Assembly (NCBI GenBank): GCA_027031485.1
Contig: JALVQI010000081.1
Location: 1-40,388, forward strand
DNA: 40,388 bases
Direction of reading: 5' to 3'
From: Candidatus Aminicenantota bacterium
GTDB lineage: Bacteria > Acidobacteriota > Aminicenantia > JAMOAD01
Notes under the pieces: model-generated
Told to the model about the DNA's origin: nothing
The model's input: the letters and a program-made list of their open reading frames with translations, nothing else
Database searches by the model: none
Position numbers and translations under genes: made by a program
Shown here: one piece after another, positions 32,543 through 40,388 of the stretch
Layout of the letters: every line of letters begins with the position of its first letter
Position numbering within the stretch: the stretch's first letter is position 1

Positions 32543-32917
32543 CTAAAATTTTAAACCTTGCTCTCTCGCTCCATCTGCAACAGCTTTAATCTTTCCATGG
32601 TAAATATAACCATTCCTGTCAAAAACAACTGTTTTTATACCTTTCTCAAGAGCCCTCTGCGCGATGAGTTTGCCGACTTCCTTTGAAATCTCAACATTTT
32701 TTGCGCTATTCCTTTCCCCTTTTATATTTTTCTCAAGGGAAGAAGCTGCCACAAGAGTAACTCCCTTAATATCATCAATAATCTGAGCATAAACATACTT
32801 TCTACTTCTGAAAACAACAAGTCTCGGTCTCTCCTCTGTTCCAACAATCTTTTTTCTGATTCTCATTTTAATTTTATTTCTTTTTCTAATTCTTTCTTTT
32901 AACTTATCTTTTATCAT
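32543..32917 (-). CDS. rplR: Ribosomal protein L18
   Basis: 124 aa 5S rRNA-binding protein. Signatures: [33 protein letters not shown] and [26 protein letters not shown] (shown in part). One base separates it from rplF. Confidence 0.97.
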   Translation of the reverse strand: MIKDKLKERIRKRNKIKMRIRKKIVGTEERPRLVVFRSRKYVYAQIIDDIKGVTLVAASSLEKNIKGERNSAKNVEISKEVGKLIAQRALEKGIKTVVFDRNGYIYHGKIKAVADGAREQGLKF

Positions 32918-32918
32918 T

Positions 32919-33458
32919 TTACTTTGCTCCTAACTTTCTTTCTTTTTGAATTATTCTTTCACCGACATACCTTATACCTTTAAGCTTGTAAGGTTCAGGA
33001 GGTCTTATTGCTCTGAGGTTTGCCGCCACCTGCCCTACCTTTTGTTTGTCAATACCTGAAACAGAAAATTTAAGCGGATTTTCTACCGCAAACTCAATTC
33101 CTTCAGGTGGTTCCACCTCAACAGGGTGAGAATAACCTATGTTGAAAACAAGCTTTTTACCCTGCAATTGAACCCTATATCCTGCTCCGACTATTTCAAG
33201 TTTTTTCACATATCCTTTCGTAACTCCTATAACAGCATTATTAATAAGGCTTCTTGATAATCCCCAATACGCTTTGGTCTGTCTTTCATCATTTTTCGGA
33301 GTAATTTCCAATTTATCTTCCTCAACCTTATAATCAAGAGTATCAAAGCGCGGAGTTTCAAGCTTTCCTTTTGGACCATTGATTATAATTTTATCATCTT
33401 TAATCTCAATCTTAACACTCTTTGGGAAACTGACAGGTAATTTTCCTATTCTTGACAT
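32919..33458 (-). CDS. rplF: Ribosomal protein L6
   Basis: 179 aa 50S protein near the sarcin-ricin loop. Signatures: [16 protein letters not shown] and, in the second domain, the ending [25 protein letters not shown]; 12 nt after rpsH. Confidence 0.98.
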   Translation of the reverse strand: MSRIGKLPVSFPKSVKIEIKDDKIIINGPKGKLETPRFDTLDYKVEEDKLEITPKNDERQTKAYWGLSRSLINNAVIGVTKGYVKKLEIVGAGYRVQLQGKKLVFNIGYSHPVEVEPPEGIEFAVENPLKFSVSGIDKQKVGQVAANLRAIRPPEPYKLKGIRYVGERIIQKERKLGAK

Positions 33459-33470
33459 CTCATCTCCTCC

Positions 33471-33863
33471 TTACCATATATAACACAATACCTCTCCACC
33501 GACATTTTCACTACGAGCTTTTGCGTCAGTCATAACACCCTTTGATGTGGAGATAATAGCTATTCCAAGACCATTTAAGACCTTTGGTAATTTTTCAGCT
33601 GTACTATAGTGTCTCAAACCTGGTTTTGAAATTCTTTCCAATCCGGAAATAGCTGATACACCATCTTCATACTTCAGAGTAATTTTAATAATACCCTGCT
33701 TCTTATCATCCATAACCTCATAATCTTCAATATAACCCTCTTCTTTTAAGATTTTAGTTATAGCCTTTTTCATATTTGAAGCAGGAACTTCAACCGTTGG
33801 ATATTTTCTTAAGATTGCATTTCTTATTCTTGTTAAATAATCAGCAATTGGATCTGTAAGCAT
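33471..33863 (-). CDS. rpsH: Ribosomal protein S8
   Basis: 130 aa 16S central-domain binder, translational repressor of the spc operon in enterics. Signatures: [14 protein letters not shown] and the C-terminal [26 protein letters not shown] (shown in part). SD AAGGAGAG; 23 nt after rpsN. Confidence 0.98.
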   Translation of the reverse strand: MLTDPIADYLTRIRNAILRKYPTVEVPASNMKKAITKILKEEGYIEDYEVMDDKKQGIIKITLKYEDGVSAISGLERISKPGLRHYSTAEKLPKVLNGLGIAIISTSKGVMTDAKARSENVGGEVLCYIW

Positions 33864-33886
33864 CTTTTACTCTCCTTAAATAATTT

Positions 33887-34072
33887 TTACCAACTTGCTT
33901 TTATAACACCGGGAAGCTCACCTTTATGGGAGAGCTCTCTCATGCATAGCCTGCAAATTCCGAACTTTCTAATATAACCTCTTGGTCTTCCGCAGATTTT
34001 GCATCTGTTATATGCTCTAACCTTAAATTTAGGTTTTTTTCTGTGTTTTGCTAATTGAGATTTTTTCGCCAT
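33887..34072 (-). CDS. rpsN: Ribosomal protein S14, type Z (zinc-binding)
   Basis: 61 aa, the short zinc form. Cys24, Cys27, Cys40 and Cys43 (CKICG, CRLC) bind zinc; the ending is LPGVIKASW. The start [12 protein letters not shown] at 34072 has AGGAGG before it; longer reading to 34156 would overlap rplE and is rejected. Confidence 0.97.
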   Translation of the reverse strand: MAKKSQLAKHRKKPKFKVRAYNRCKICGRPRGYIRKFGICRLCMRELSHKGELPGVIKASW

Positions 34073-34082
34073 AAAATCCTCC

Positions 34083-34625
34083 TTAACCTCTAAATGGCAT
34101 ACCAAACATTTCCAGCAAAGCAAAAGCACTTTTATCATCTTTTGCAGTAGTAACAATTGTAATATTCATACCTCTATTTTTATCAACCTTATTATAATCT
34201 ATTTCAGGAAAAACAAGTTGATCCTTTAAGCCAAGCGTATAGTTTCCTCTTCCATCAAAAGCTTTTCGGGATATTCCCCTGAAATCCCTGATTCTCGGAA
34301 TTACAATACTGATCAACCTATCTAAAAATTCATACATCCTATCCCCTCTTAATGTAACAGAAAGTCCTATTGGCATACCCTTTCTCAACCTGAAACTTGA
34401 AATTGATTTTTTAGCTCTTCTGATAACAGGAGCCTGACCTGTTATAGTTTTAAGGTCAGCAGCGGCTGCATCAAGTGCCTTTATATTCTGAGTTGCTTCT
34501 CCGATTCCCATGTTTACAACAATTTTCTCTAACTTGGGAACCTCCATAATATTCTTCAAATTCAGTTTCTCTTTCAAAGCCGATTTAATCTCTTTTTTAT
34601 ATTTCTCTTTTAATCTTGGCACCAT
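34083..34625 (-). CDS. rplE: Ribosomal protein L5
   Basis: 180 aa 5S rRNA-binding protein of the central protuberance. Signatures: [35 protein letters not shown] (in part), [16 protein letters not shown] and the end [20 protein letters not shown]; 10 nt after rplX. Confidence 0.98.
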   Translation of the reverse strand: MVPRLKEKYKKEIKSALKEKLNLKNIMEVPKLEKIVVNMGIGEATQNIKALDAAAADLKTITGQAPVIRRAKKSISSFRLRKGMPIGLSVTLRGDRMYEFLDRLISIVIPRIRDFRGISRKAFDGRGNYTLGLKDQLVFPEIDYNKVDKNRGMNITIVTTAKDDKSAFALLEMFGMPFRG

Positions 34626-34635
34626 TTCACTCCTC

Positions 34636-34953
34636 CTAATCTAATGTAGTCCCGCATTTTTTACAATATCTGACCTTTGACCCATCATCAAGAATTTTAA
34701 ACCCCACTCTAACACCTGTTCCACAATTATTACAAAGATACATCACATTTGAAATATGAATCGGAGCCTCTTTTTCAAGTGTTCCGCCCTGAACTCCTTT
34801 TTGTGGATTAGGTCTGACATGCTTTTTTATAAAATTAACCTTTTCAACAATAATTCTTTTTGCGGAAGGTAAAACCTTTATAACTTTACCGGTTTTCCCC
34901 CTATCCTTGCCTGCGATAACAACCACAGTATCATTTTTCTTTATTTTTAACAT
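34636..34953 (-). CDS. rplX: Ribosomal protein L24 with C-terminal zinc ribbon
   Basis: 105 aa assembly initiator of the 50S subunit. KOW motif [20 protein letters not shown] (10-29), then [20 protein letters not shown]. Cys74, Cys77, Cys97 and Cys100 form a zinc site seen in many but not all bacterial L24 proteins (absent in E. coli). ATG overlaps the rplN stop by one base. Confidence 0.97.
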   Translation of the reverse strand: MLKIKKNDTVVVIAGKDRGKTGKVIKVLPSAKRIIVEKVNFIKKHVRPNPQKGVQGGTLEKEAPIHISNVMYLCNNCGTGVRVGFKILDDGSKVRYCKKCGTTLD

Positions 34954-35321
34954 TAAAGAACCTCCATTGCCAAAGATACTATTTTCATAAATCTTCTTTC
35001 CCTGAGTTCCCTTGCAACAGGACCGAAAACTCTGGTTCCGATAGGTTCACCTTCATTATTAATTAAAACAGCAGCATTATCATCAAACCTTATATATGAC
35101 CCGTCTTTTCTCCTAACTTCCTGATTTGTTCTAACTATTACAGCTCTCACAACGGACCCTTTCTTTATCTTACTGTTAGGTTCCGCCTCCTTTACTGTTG
35201 CGGTTATCACATCACCCAGTGATGCATTATTCGGAGATGCTCCGGCAACAGCTCTTATAGCCATGATCTTTTTTGCACCGGAATTATCAGCTACCCGAAG
35301 TATTGTCTGCATTTGTATCAT
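34953..35321 (-). CDS. rplN: Ribosomal protein L14
   Basis: 122 aa 50S protein. Signatures: [19 protein letters not shown] and [24 protein letters not shown] (in part). The start at 35321 has AGGAGGT 6 nt upstream and lies inside the end of rpsQ, overlapping it by 35 nt; ATG 35312 is a less likely alternative. Confidence 0.97.
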   Translation of the reverse strand: MIQMQTILRVADNSGAKKIMAIRAVAGASPNNASLGDVITATVKEAEPNSKIKKGSVVRAVIVRTNQEVRRKDGSYIRFDDNAAVLINNEGEPIGTRVFGPVARELRERRFMKIVSLAMEVL

Positions 35322-35589
35322 TTTTAACCTCCTGTTTACCTAAAACTTTTGCTGCCTGTACTATTTTTACAACTTTCCATCTTTTTCTTTTTGACAGCGG
35401 CCTTGTTTCTCTAATTAAAACAACATCCCCTTCTTTACATCTGTTATGTTCATCGTGTGCCATATATTTTTTCTTTCTTTTAATAATCTTTTTGTATAGG
35501 GGATGTTTCACCATTCTATAAATTGTAACCACAACCGATTTGTCCATTTTTGCCGAACTGACAATCCCAATTTTCGTTGATCTGCTCAT
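35287..35589 (-). CDS. rpsQ: Ribosomal protein S17
   Basis: 100 aa. Core signatures: [39 protein letters not shown] (in part). The family core ends near KVVKIV; an extra tail of about 20 residues ([20 protein letters not shown]) runs into rplN and overlaps it by 35 nt. The tail is charged and polar and probably disordered. One base after rpmC. Confidence 0.96.
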   Translation of the reverse strand: MSRSTKIGIVSSAKMDKSVVVTIYRMVKHPLYKKIIKRKKKYMAHDEHNRCKEGDVVLIRETRPLSKRKRWKVVKIVQAAKVLGKQEVKNDTNADNTSGS

Positions 35590-35590
35590 C

Positions 35591-35779
35591 CTATTCTCCT
35601 CTCTCTTTTAATATCGTTTTTATTCTTGCAATGTCTCTTTTAGTTTCTTTAATTTTCATTGGATTTTGAAGCTGTCCTAAAACCTTCTGGAAATTTAAAT
35701 TAAACAATTTTTCCTTTAATTCCGCTTCAATATTCTTCAACTCTTCAGACGATTTCTCTCTGAGATCCTTTGCTTTCAT
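35591..35779 (-). CDS. rpmC: Ribosomal protein L29
   Basis: 62 aa helical hairpin at the tunnel exit, docking site for SRP and trigger factor. Signatures: [23 protein letters not shown], and [13 protein letters not shown] at the end. SD GAGGTG; 4 nt after rplP. Confidence 0.97.
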   Translation of the reverse strand: MKAKDLREKSSEELKNIEAELKEKLFNLNFQKVLGQLQNPMKIKETKRDIARIKTILKERGE

Positions 35780-35783
35780 TTCA

Positions 35784-36188
35784 TCACCTCTTCACAAACC
35801 TTGTTTTAAAAGGGAGTTTATAAGATGCCAATCTAAAGGCTTCTCTTGCCACCTCTTCGCTAACTCCTTCAATTTCAAAAAGAATTCTACCCGGCTTAAT
35901 AACATCCACCCATGAGTCAACATCCCCCTTTCCTTTTCCCATTCTTGTTTCTGGGGGTCTTTTTGTAATCGGTTTCCACGGAAACACCCTAATCCAGATC
36001 TTACCGCCTTTTTTAATATATCTATTTATTGCAATTCTTGCAGCTTCTATCTGTCTCGCAGTAAGCCATTTTCTTCCCAATGCCTGTAATCCATAATCTC
36101 CGAAAACAAGGGTATTCCCGGAATAAGCTTTTCCCTTCATTCTGCCTCTTTGTTGTTTTCTGTATTTAACCTTTTTTGGCATTAACAT
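35784..36188 (-). CDS. rplP: Ribosomal protein L16
   Basis: 134 aa 50S protein near the A-site tRNA. Signatures: [35 protein letters not shown] and [14 protein letters not shown]. The start M-L-M-P agrees with the family and with GGAGG. One base after rpsC. Confidence 0.98.
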   Translation of the reverse strand: MLMPKKVKYRKQQRGRMKGKAYSGNTLVFGDYGLQALGRKWLTARQIEAARIAINRYIKKGGKIWIRVFPWKPITKRPPETRMGKGKGDVDSWVDVIKPGRILFEIEGVSEEVAREAFRLASYKLPFKTRFVKR

Positions 36189-36189
36189 T

Positions 36190-36855
36190 TTATGCCTCCT
36201 CTCTCAAATCTTTTCTAACGCTTTTTGGTTTAAGCTTTTCTCCTTTATATATCCAAACTTTAACACCGATCTGCCCATATGTTGTTTTTGCCTCTGCAAA
36301 ACCATAATCAATATCAGCTTTTAATGTCTGCAGAGGAACTTTACCTACAAGGTACCATTCGGATCTTGCGATTTCCGCTCCGCCCAATCTTCCGGAAACC
36401 ATTATCTTAATACCAATAGCACCTACTTTAATAGCAGATGAAACGGCAGCTCTCATTGCCCTTCTAAACGCAGTTCTCTTTTCCAATCTGAAAGCAACCT
36501 GCTCTGCTGTAAGCTGGGCAGATAGCTCCGGTCTCTTCACCTCTTTTATTTCAATGGCTACCTCTTTATTTATCATTTTATTAATCTTATCTCTTAAAGA
36601 CTGAAGCTCTTTTCCTCCTCTTCCGATTATAACTCCGGGTCTTGCAGTATAAATATTAATGGTAATTGTATCCGCTATTCTCTCAATAACAATATCTTTA
36701 ATCGCAGCATTTCCATACTCTTTCTTAATGAATCTTCTAAGTTTCAAATCTTCATGAAGTTTATCCAGATAATCTTTTCCATCACTATACCATAATGACT
36801 TCCATGTCTTATTAAAACCAAGCCTAAATCCATAAGGATGTGTTTTCTGTCCCAC
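36190..36855 (-). CDS. rpsC: Ribosomal protein S3
   Basis: 221 aa protein at the mRNA entry channel with helicase function. KH domain with [14 protein letters not shown], and the C-terminal [14 protein letters not shown]. The start codon is GTG ([12 protein letters not shown]) with AGGAGGT upstream. 9 nt after rplV. Confidence 0.98.
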   Translation of the reverse strand: MGQKTHPYGFRLGFNKTWKSLWYSDGKDYLDKLHEDLKLRRFIKKEYGNAAIKDIVIERIADTITINIYTARPGVIIGRGGKELQSLRDKINKMINKEVAIEIKEVKRPELSAQLTAEQVAFRLEKRTAFRRAMRAAVSSAIKVGAIGIKIMVSGRLGGAEIARSEWYLVGKVPLQTLKADIDYGFAEAKTTYGQIGVKVWIYKGEKLKPKSVRKDLREEA

Positions 36856-36864
36856 TGTTACCTC

Positions 36865-37224
36865 CTACTTCTCATCTAAAAAAATTGAGATATGACTAAA
36901 CCTTCTGATTATGGGTTTCACTCTGCCCATAGGTCCAGCCTTAAACCTTTTCAACCTTGGTGCTTCGTTAGCATATATTTTCTTAATATAAAGTTTATCG
37001 ACCTCAATATTCGGAAATTTGTTCTCAGCATTAGCCACCGCACTGTTTAAAAGTTTTTCAACAATAGAAGATGCTTTTCTCTTTGAATTAAACTTTAGAA
37101 TGGTAATAGCTTCGTTTACATTCTTCCCTCTAATCAGGTCCAAAACCAACCTGACTTTTGAGGGGGATATTCTGATATACTTAGCATGGGCTTCAGCCAA
37201 ATAATCTCTTTCCTTTTCCGCCAT
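36865..37224 (-). CDS. rplV: Ribosomal protein L22
   Basis: 119 aa exit-tunnel protein, site of some macrolide resistance changes in other species. Signatures: IRISPSKVRLVLDLIRGKNV, LLNSAVANAEN and the beta-hairpin with APRLKRFKAGPMGR, of normal length here. 2 nt after rpsS. Confidence 0.98.
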   Translation of the reverse strand: MAEKERDYLAEAHAKYIRISPSKVRLVLDLIRGKNVNEAITILKFNSKRKASSIVEKLLNSAVANAENKFPNIEVDKLYIKKIYANEAPRLKRFKAGPMGRVKPIIRRFSHISIFLDEK

Positions 37225-37226
37225 TT

Positions 37227-37514
37227 TTATCTCCTCTTAGCAGTTTTTTCATTTTTTGATGTGTGTCCCTTATATGTCCTTGTAGGGGAAAATTCACCCA
37301 ACTTATGACCAACCATATTTTCCGTAACAAACACAGGTATGAACTTTTTCCCATTATAAACAGCTATTGTTAAACCAACCATCTCCGGAACCACAGTAGA
37401 TCTTCTTGACCAGGTCTTTATAACAGTTTTTTTCTTAATGTTTTCCTTAGCTTTCAAAACTTTTTCCAACAACTTTTTATCAACAAAAGGTCCCTTTTTT
37501 AATGATCTGCCCAT
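37227..37514 (-). CDS. rpsS: Ribosomal protein S19
   Basis: 95 aa 30S head protein. Signatures: [41 protein letters not shown] (in part) and [15 protein letters not shown]. One base after rplB, with AGGAGAAAG SD inside the end of rplB. Confidence 0.98.
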   Translation of the reverse strand: MGRSLKKGPFVDKKLLEKVLKAKENIKKKTVIKTWSRRSTVVPEMVGLTIAVYNGKKFIPVFVTENMVGHKLGEFSPTRTYKGHTSKNEKTAKRR

Positions 37515-37515
37515 T

Positions 37516-38340
37516 TTACTTTCTCCTCTTTACAATAAATTTATCAGTTCTCTTATTCTTTCTTGTCTTATAACCTTTGGTCGGCATACCCCAGGGAGAA
37601 ACAGGATGTCTTCCACCTTTTGCCTTTCCTTCTCCTCCTCCGTGGGGATGGTCAACCGGGTTCATGGCAGTACCTCTTACATGGGGTCTTCTCCCCATCC
37701 ATCTTACCCTTCCTGCTTTTCCTATTGTAACATTTGAATGTTCAATATTACCTACCTGTCCAATCGTAGCTCTACACTTAAGATTAATTTTTCTAATTTC
37801 GCCAGAAGGTATTTTCATAATCGCATATTTACCTTCTTTGCCTAAAATCCTTGCAAGGGTTCCCGCAGATCTTGCAATTTGTCCTCCTCTTCCGGGATAA
37901 AGCTCAATATTGTGAACCAAAGTTCCCACGGGAATTTTCTCAAGTGGGAGAGTATTACCAACTCTTATCTCAGCTTCTCCGTTTGTTGATATTATTTTAT
38001 CCCCGACCTTTAAACTGTTAGGTGCTATTATATATCTTCTCTCACCATCCGCATACTTAATGAGTGCTATTCTCGAAGATCTGTTTGGATCATATTCTAT
38101 TGTCTCCACTATCCCTTCAATATCAACCTTATCTCTCTTAAAATCAATAATTCTGTATTTCTTTTTGTGTCCTCCTCCTCTGTGTCTTACCGTAATTCTA
38201 CCATTATTGTTTCTACCTCCACTCTTTTTAATCCTGACAGTCAGAGGTTTATAGGGAGTATCTGTAGTTATCTCCTCAAACGTAAAACCTGTCATAAACC
38301 TTCTTGAAGGTGTCACCGGTTTGTAATTTTTTATTCCCAT
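37516..38340 (-). CDS. rplB: Ribosomal protein L2
   Basis: 274 aa, one of the most conserved 50S proteins, needed for subunit joining and peptidyl transfer. Signatures: [38 protein letters not shown] (in part), [20 protein letters not shown] and the HGGGEG loop. 2 nt after rplW. Confidence 0.98.
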   Translation of the reverse strand: MGIKNYKPVTPSRRFMTGFTFEEITTDTPYKPLTVRIKKSGGRNNNGRITVRHRGGGHKKKYRIIDFKRDKVDIEGIVETIEYDPNRSSRIALIKYADGERRYIIAPNSLKVGDKIISTNGEAEIRVGNTLPLEKIPVGTLVHNIELYPGRGGQIARSAGTLARILGKEGKYAIMKIPSGEIRKINLKCRATIGQVGNIEHSNVTIGKAGRVRWMGRRPHVRGTAMNPVDHPHGGGEGKAKGGRHPVSPWGMPTKGYKTRKNKRTDKFIVKRRK

Positions 38341-38342
38341 TT

Positions 38343-38639
38343 TTAAACTCCCTCAAAAAATTCTATCATTTTTTCGCCTTCTTTCAGCTTTACATAAGCT
38401 TTTTTGATCTTTGCAGATTTAGATTCAAACCTTCCATATCTTCTCGGCTTTCCTTTTCTAACCACAACTCTTACCTTTTCAACTTTAACCTTAAAAATTT
38501 CTTCCACAGCCTTCTTTATCTGGTGCTTGTTTGCTCTTATGTCCACAATAAAACCAACTGTTCTGTTAGACTCCTTCAAATCCGTTAACTTTTCCGTAAC
38601 CAAAGGCGCTTTTATAATTCCATACTTATCATACTTCAT
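38343..38639 (-). CDS. rplW: Ribosomal protein L23
   Basis: 98 aa exit-site protein that docks trigger factor and SRP. Signatures: [37 protein letters not shown] (in part). ATG overlaps the rplD stop by 4 nt. Confidence 0.97.
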   Translation of the reverse strand: MKYDKYGIIKAPLVTEKLTDLKESNRTVGFIVDIRANKHQIKKAVEEIFKVKVEKVRVVVRKGKPRRYGRFESKSAKIKKAYVKLKEGEKMIEFFEGV

Positions 38640-39268
38640 TTAATTCTCTCCAAAAATGATTTTAAGCCTTCTTCACTGAACATTATATTCTTATATTTGA
38701 CAACATCATAAAGATTTACTTCCTCGTTTGATACACATTTAACCTTCGGAATATTTCTTGAGGCAAGATAAAGATTCTCAAAATTCTCATTTTTTTCCTT
38801 TGAATCAACTATAAGCACTGAATTTATATTAAAATTCTTCATTATCTCATTAAAAGTTTTTGTTTTAGGAGCATTAATAGAAAGATCATCTATAACAAGC
38901 ATCTCCTTATCTCTATATTTCGCAGCTATTGCTGATTTAAGAGCATTTTTTTTCATTCTTTTGGGTATATTCACATAATAATCTCTTGGTTTCGGACCAA
39001 AAGTGGTACCGCCATGTCTCCATAACGGAGATCTATTACTCCCGGCTCTGGCAGTTCCTCTACCCTTCTGTCTCCAGGGTTTTCTTCCACCGCCTCTGAC
39101 TTCACCTCTTGTCTTCGTTGAAGCTGTACCTCTTCTCCTGTTTGCAAGAAAAGCTTTTACAACCTCCCATATCAAATGTTTTTTTACGGGGTAGCTAAAA
39201 ATTTCTTCAGGTAATTCTATCTCTTTCACACTTTCATTATTTTTGTTTTTTACCTCAATCTTATACAT
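38636..39268 (-). CDS. rplD: Ribosomal protein L4
   Basis: 210 aa. The extended tunnel loop is visible as RRGTASTKTRGEVRGGGRKPWRQ followed by KGRGTARAGSNRSP. The start MYKIEVKN at 39268 is chosen because AGGAGAGG fits it; the TTG two codons upstream would overlap rplC. In enterics L4 represses the S10 operon through a leader; here the tuf-rpsJ gap is too short for such a leader. Confidence 0.97.
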   Translation of the reverse strand: MYKIEVKNKNNESVKEIELPEEIFSYPVKKHLIWEVVKAFLANRRRGTASTKTRGEVRGGGRKPWRQKGRGTARAGSNRSPLWRHGGTTFGPKPRDYYVNIPKRMKKNALKSAIAAKYRDKEMLVIDDLSINAPKTKTFNEIMKNFNINSVLIVDSKEKNENFENLYLASRNIPKVKCVSNEEVNLYDVVKYKNIMFSEEGLKSFLERIK

Positions 39269-39270
39269 TT

Positions 39271-39912
39271 TCAACCTCTCCTAAATTCACTATTTTTTAC
39301 AATAACAAGTCCTCCGTTGGGACCGGGAACAGCACCTCTTACCAAAAGAAGATTTTCTTCTTTCATAATTTTCTCAACTTTGAGATTCCTTACCGTTACC
39401 CTCTTATTTCCCGTCTGCCCCGGAAGCTTCTTACCTCTCATTACTCTTCCCGGATATGTTGCAGCTCCCGTGGATCCCGGTGTTCTGTGAATTTTAGAGC
39501 CATGGGACATTCTTCCACCTCCGAATCCATGTCTTTTCATTACTCCCTGAAATCCTTTTCCCTTGCTTGTACCCACAACATTGACTTTTTTAACATTCTC
39601 AAAAAGATCAACGGTTAATTCCTTCCCTTCTTCAAGCTCTTTCTCATCTTTTACCCAGACCTCTCTTAAAATTTTGACAAGCTGTTTTATTCCTCTTTTT
39701 TCAAGGTGGCTTTTAAAAGGCCTATTAAGGTTCTTCACCTTTTTATTTTCAATAAGCCCAAGCTGAACAGCTTCATAACCATCCCTTTCCAAGGTCTTTT
39801 TCTGAACTATAACACATGGCCCTGTTTTTATAACCGTAACCGGAATCATTTCACCATTTTCATTAATAATCTGAGTCATTCCGATTTTTCTTCCTATTAA
39901 TCCTTCTATCAT
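39271..39912 (-). CDS. rplC: Ribosomal protein L3
   Basis: 213 aa 50S assembly initiator. Signatures: GLIGRKIGMTQIINENG at the N-terminus, the central loop GFGGGRMSHGSKIHRTPGSTG (in part) and GNKRVTVRNLKV. The start MIEGLIGRK at 39912 has GAGG before it; the longer frame to 39993 overlaps rpsJ and is rejected. Confidence 0.97.
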   Translation of the reverse strand: MIEGLIGRKIGMTQIINENGEMIPVTVIKTGPCVIVQKKTLERDGYEAVQLGLIENKKVKNLNRPFKSHLEKRGIKQLVKILREVWVKDEKELEEGKELTVDLFENVKKVNVVGTSKGKGFQGVMKRHGFGGGRMSHGSKIHRTPGSTGAATYPGRVMRGKKLPGQTGNKRVTVRNLKVEKIMKEENLLLVRGAVPGPNGGLVIVKNSEFRRG

Positions 39913-39919
39913 ATTAACC

Positions 39920-40225
39920 TCACAATGCTTTAACTTCCACTTCAATCCCTGCCGGTAAATCAAGCTTTTGTAGCTCCTGAATTGTTTCATCATTATATTG
40001 TGTAATCAATATTAATCTTTTGTGTGTTCTAATCTCAAAATGCTCCCTCGATCTTTTATCAACATGGGGAGATCTTAAGACGCAAAATCTCTGAATTTTA
40101 GTCGGCAGGGGAATGGGACCAGAAACTTTGGCTCCCGTATTTTTAGCTCTATCAACTATATCTATTGCCGATTTATCAAGCAAAATATAATCAAAAGCTT
40201 TTAATTTTATTCTTATTTTTTCCAT
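39920..40225 (-). CDS. rpsJ: Ribosomal protein S10
   Basis: 101 aa 30S head protein that also acts in NusB-NusE antitermination. Signatures: [46 protein letters not shown] (in part), and [13 protein letters not shown] 40225 is chosen; the GTG three codons upstream is part of the GAGGTGAG SD. Only 11 nt separate it from tuf. Confidence 0.97.
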   Translation of the reverse strand: MEKIRIKLKAFDYILLDKSAIDIVDRAKNTGAKVSGPIPLPTKIQRFCVLRSPHVDKRSREHFEIRTHKRLILITQYNDETIQELQKLDLPAGIEVEVKAL

Positions 40226-40236
40226 TTCTCTCACCT

Positions 40237-40388
40237 CTATCCAATAATCTCAGTAACAGAGCCGGCTCCTATCGTCCTTCCGCCTTCTCTGATAGCAAAT
40301 CTCAACCCCTTCTCCATCGCTATCGGCTTTATCAACTCTATCGTCATCTCAGTGTTATCTCCAGGCAATACCATCTTCACTCCCTCCG
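40237..40388 (-). CDS. tuf: Elongation factor Tu, 3' part
   Basis: Last 49 residues of EF-Tu: [40 protein letters not shown] and the ending AGSVTEIIG before TAG. The rest lies beyond the right edge. EF-Tu delivers aminoacyl-tRNA. Its place just ahead of rpsJ means the str and S10 gene groups are joined in this genome. Confidence 0.96.
   Translation of the reverse strand, partial: EGVKMVLPGDNTEMTIELIKPIAMEKGLRFAIREGGRTIGAGSVTEIIG

Noticed and set aside
34073-34156. N-terminal extension of S14
   Set aside because: It would overlap rplE and departs from the family; AGGAGG precedes the start at 34072.
39913-39993. N-terminal extension of L3
   Set aside because: It overlaps rpsJ and has no family support; the start MIEGLIGRK at 39912 is standard.
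40226-40236. L4-responsive S10 leader
   Set aside because: Only 11 nt lie between tuf and rpsJ, too short for the enteric attenuation structure.

Overview
The window is AT-rich DNA of a bacterium whose genes are tightly packed, with strong Shine-Dalgarno (SD) sequences and sigma70-type promoters. A complete bacterial S10-spc-alpha ribosomal cluster, LexA, DNA polymerase IV and EF-P make it certainly bacterial. Signal peptides, a probable outer-membrane barrel and a large secreted beta-propeller protein point to a diderm. The phylum cannot be fixed by reading alone; the mix (VPS10/BNR protein, tandem aminopropyltransferases, LeuCD-type aconitase, TMEM43) would fit an uncultured Acidobacteriota/Aminicenantes- or WOR-3-like lineage, but that is a guess.

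Layout. 1-4256 (+): 3' end of efp, an EF-G paralog with Tyr in place of the catalytic His, purC, a CvpA-like membrane protein and an orphan Fis-type HTH protein. 4264-8140 (+): a polyamine operon with a consensus promoter, a 15-codon leader ORF, speD, two tandem aminopropyltransferases, a degenerate SDR and a radical SAM enzyme. 8143-10953 (-): lexA, dinB and a SPASM radical SAM gene, with a promoter/operator carrying a GTTC-N7-GTTC direct repeat. 10962-12669: a TMEM43-family gene (-) flanked by two related MITE-like intergenic elements, one with a perfect 30-nt palindrome. 12774-15009 (+): two secreted proteins of unknown function. 15072-17939 (-): a secreted BNR/VPS10-type beta-propeller protein, with a terminator shared with the preceding operon.

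18328-25428 (+): one operon joining LutA-like and LutB-like iron-sulfur proteins with citrate synthase, a two-subunit LeuCD-type aconitase and NADP-dependent isocitrate dehydrogenase (oxaloacetate + acetyl-CoA to 2-oxoglutarate), ending with a zinc-ribbon/TPR protein and a terminator that faces the ribosomal cluster.

25438-40388 (-): in transcription order tuf (3' end), rpsJ, rplC, rplD, rplW, rplB, rpsS, rplV, rpsC, rplP, rpmC, rpsQ, rplN, rplX, rplE, rpsN, rpsH, rplF, rplR, rpsE, rpmD, rplO, secY, adk, map, infA, rpmJ, rpsM, rpsK, rpsD, rpoA, rplQ. It is complete and canonical. Several starts needed correction by SD position or family N-terminus (rplC, rplD, rplO, rpsN, rpsJ), and rpsM and secY use TTG and rpsC GTG.

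No rRNA, tRNA, CRISPR array, transposase or prophage was seen. The most unusual material is the MITE-like pair around the TMEM43 gene, the speD leader ORF with the two aminopropyltransferases, the LexA operator type, and the coupling of Lut-like iron-sulfur proteins to the oxidative half of the TCA cycle.
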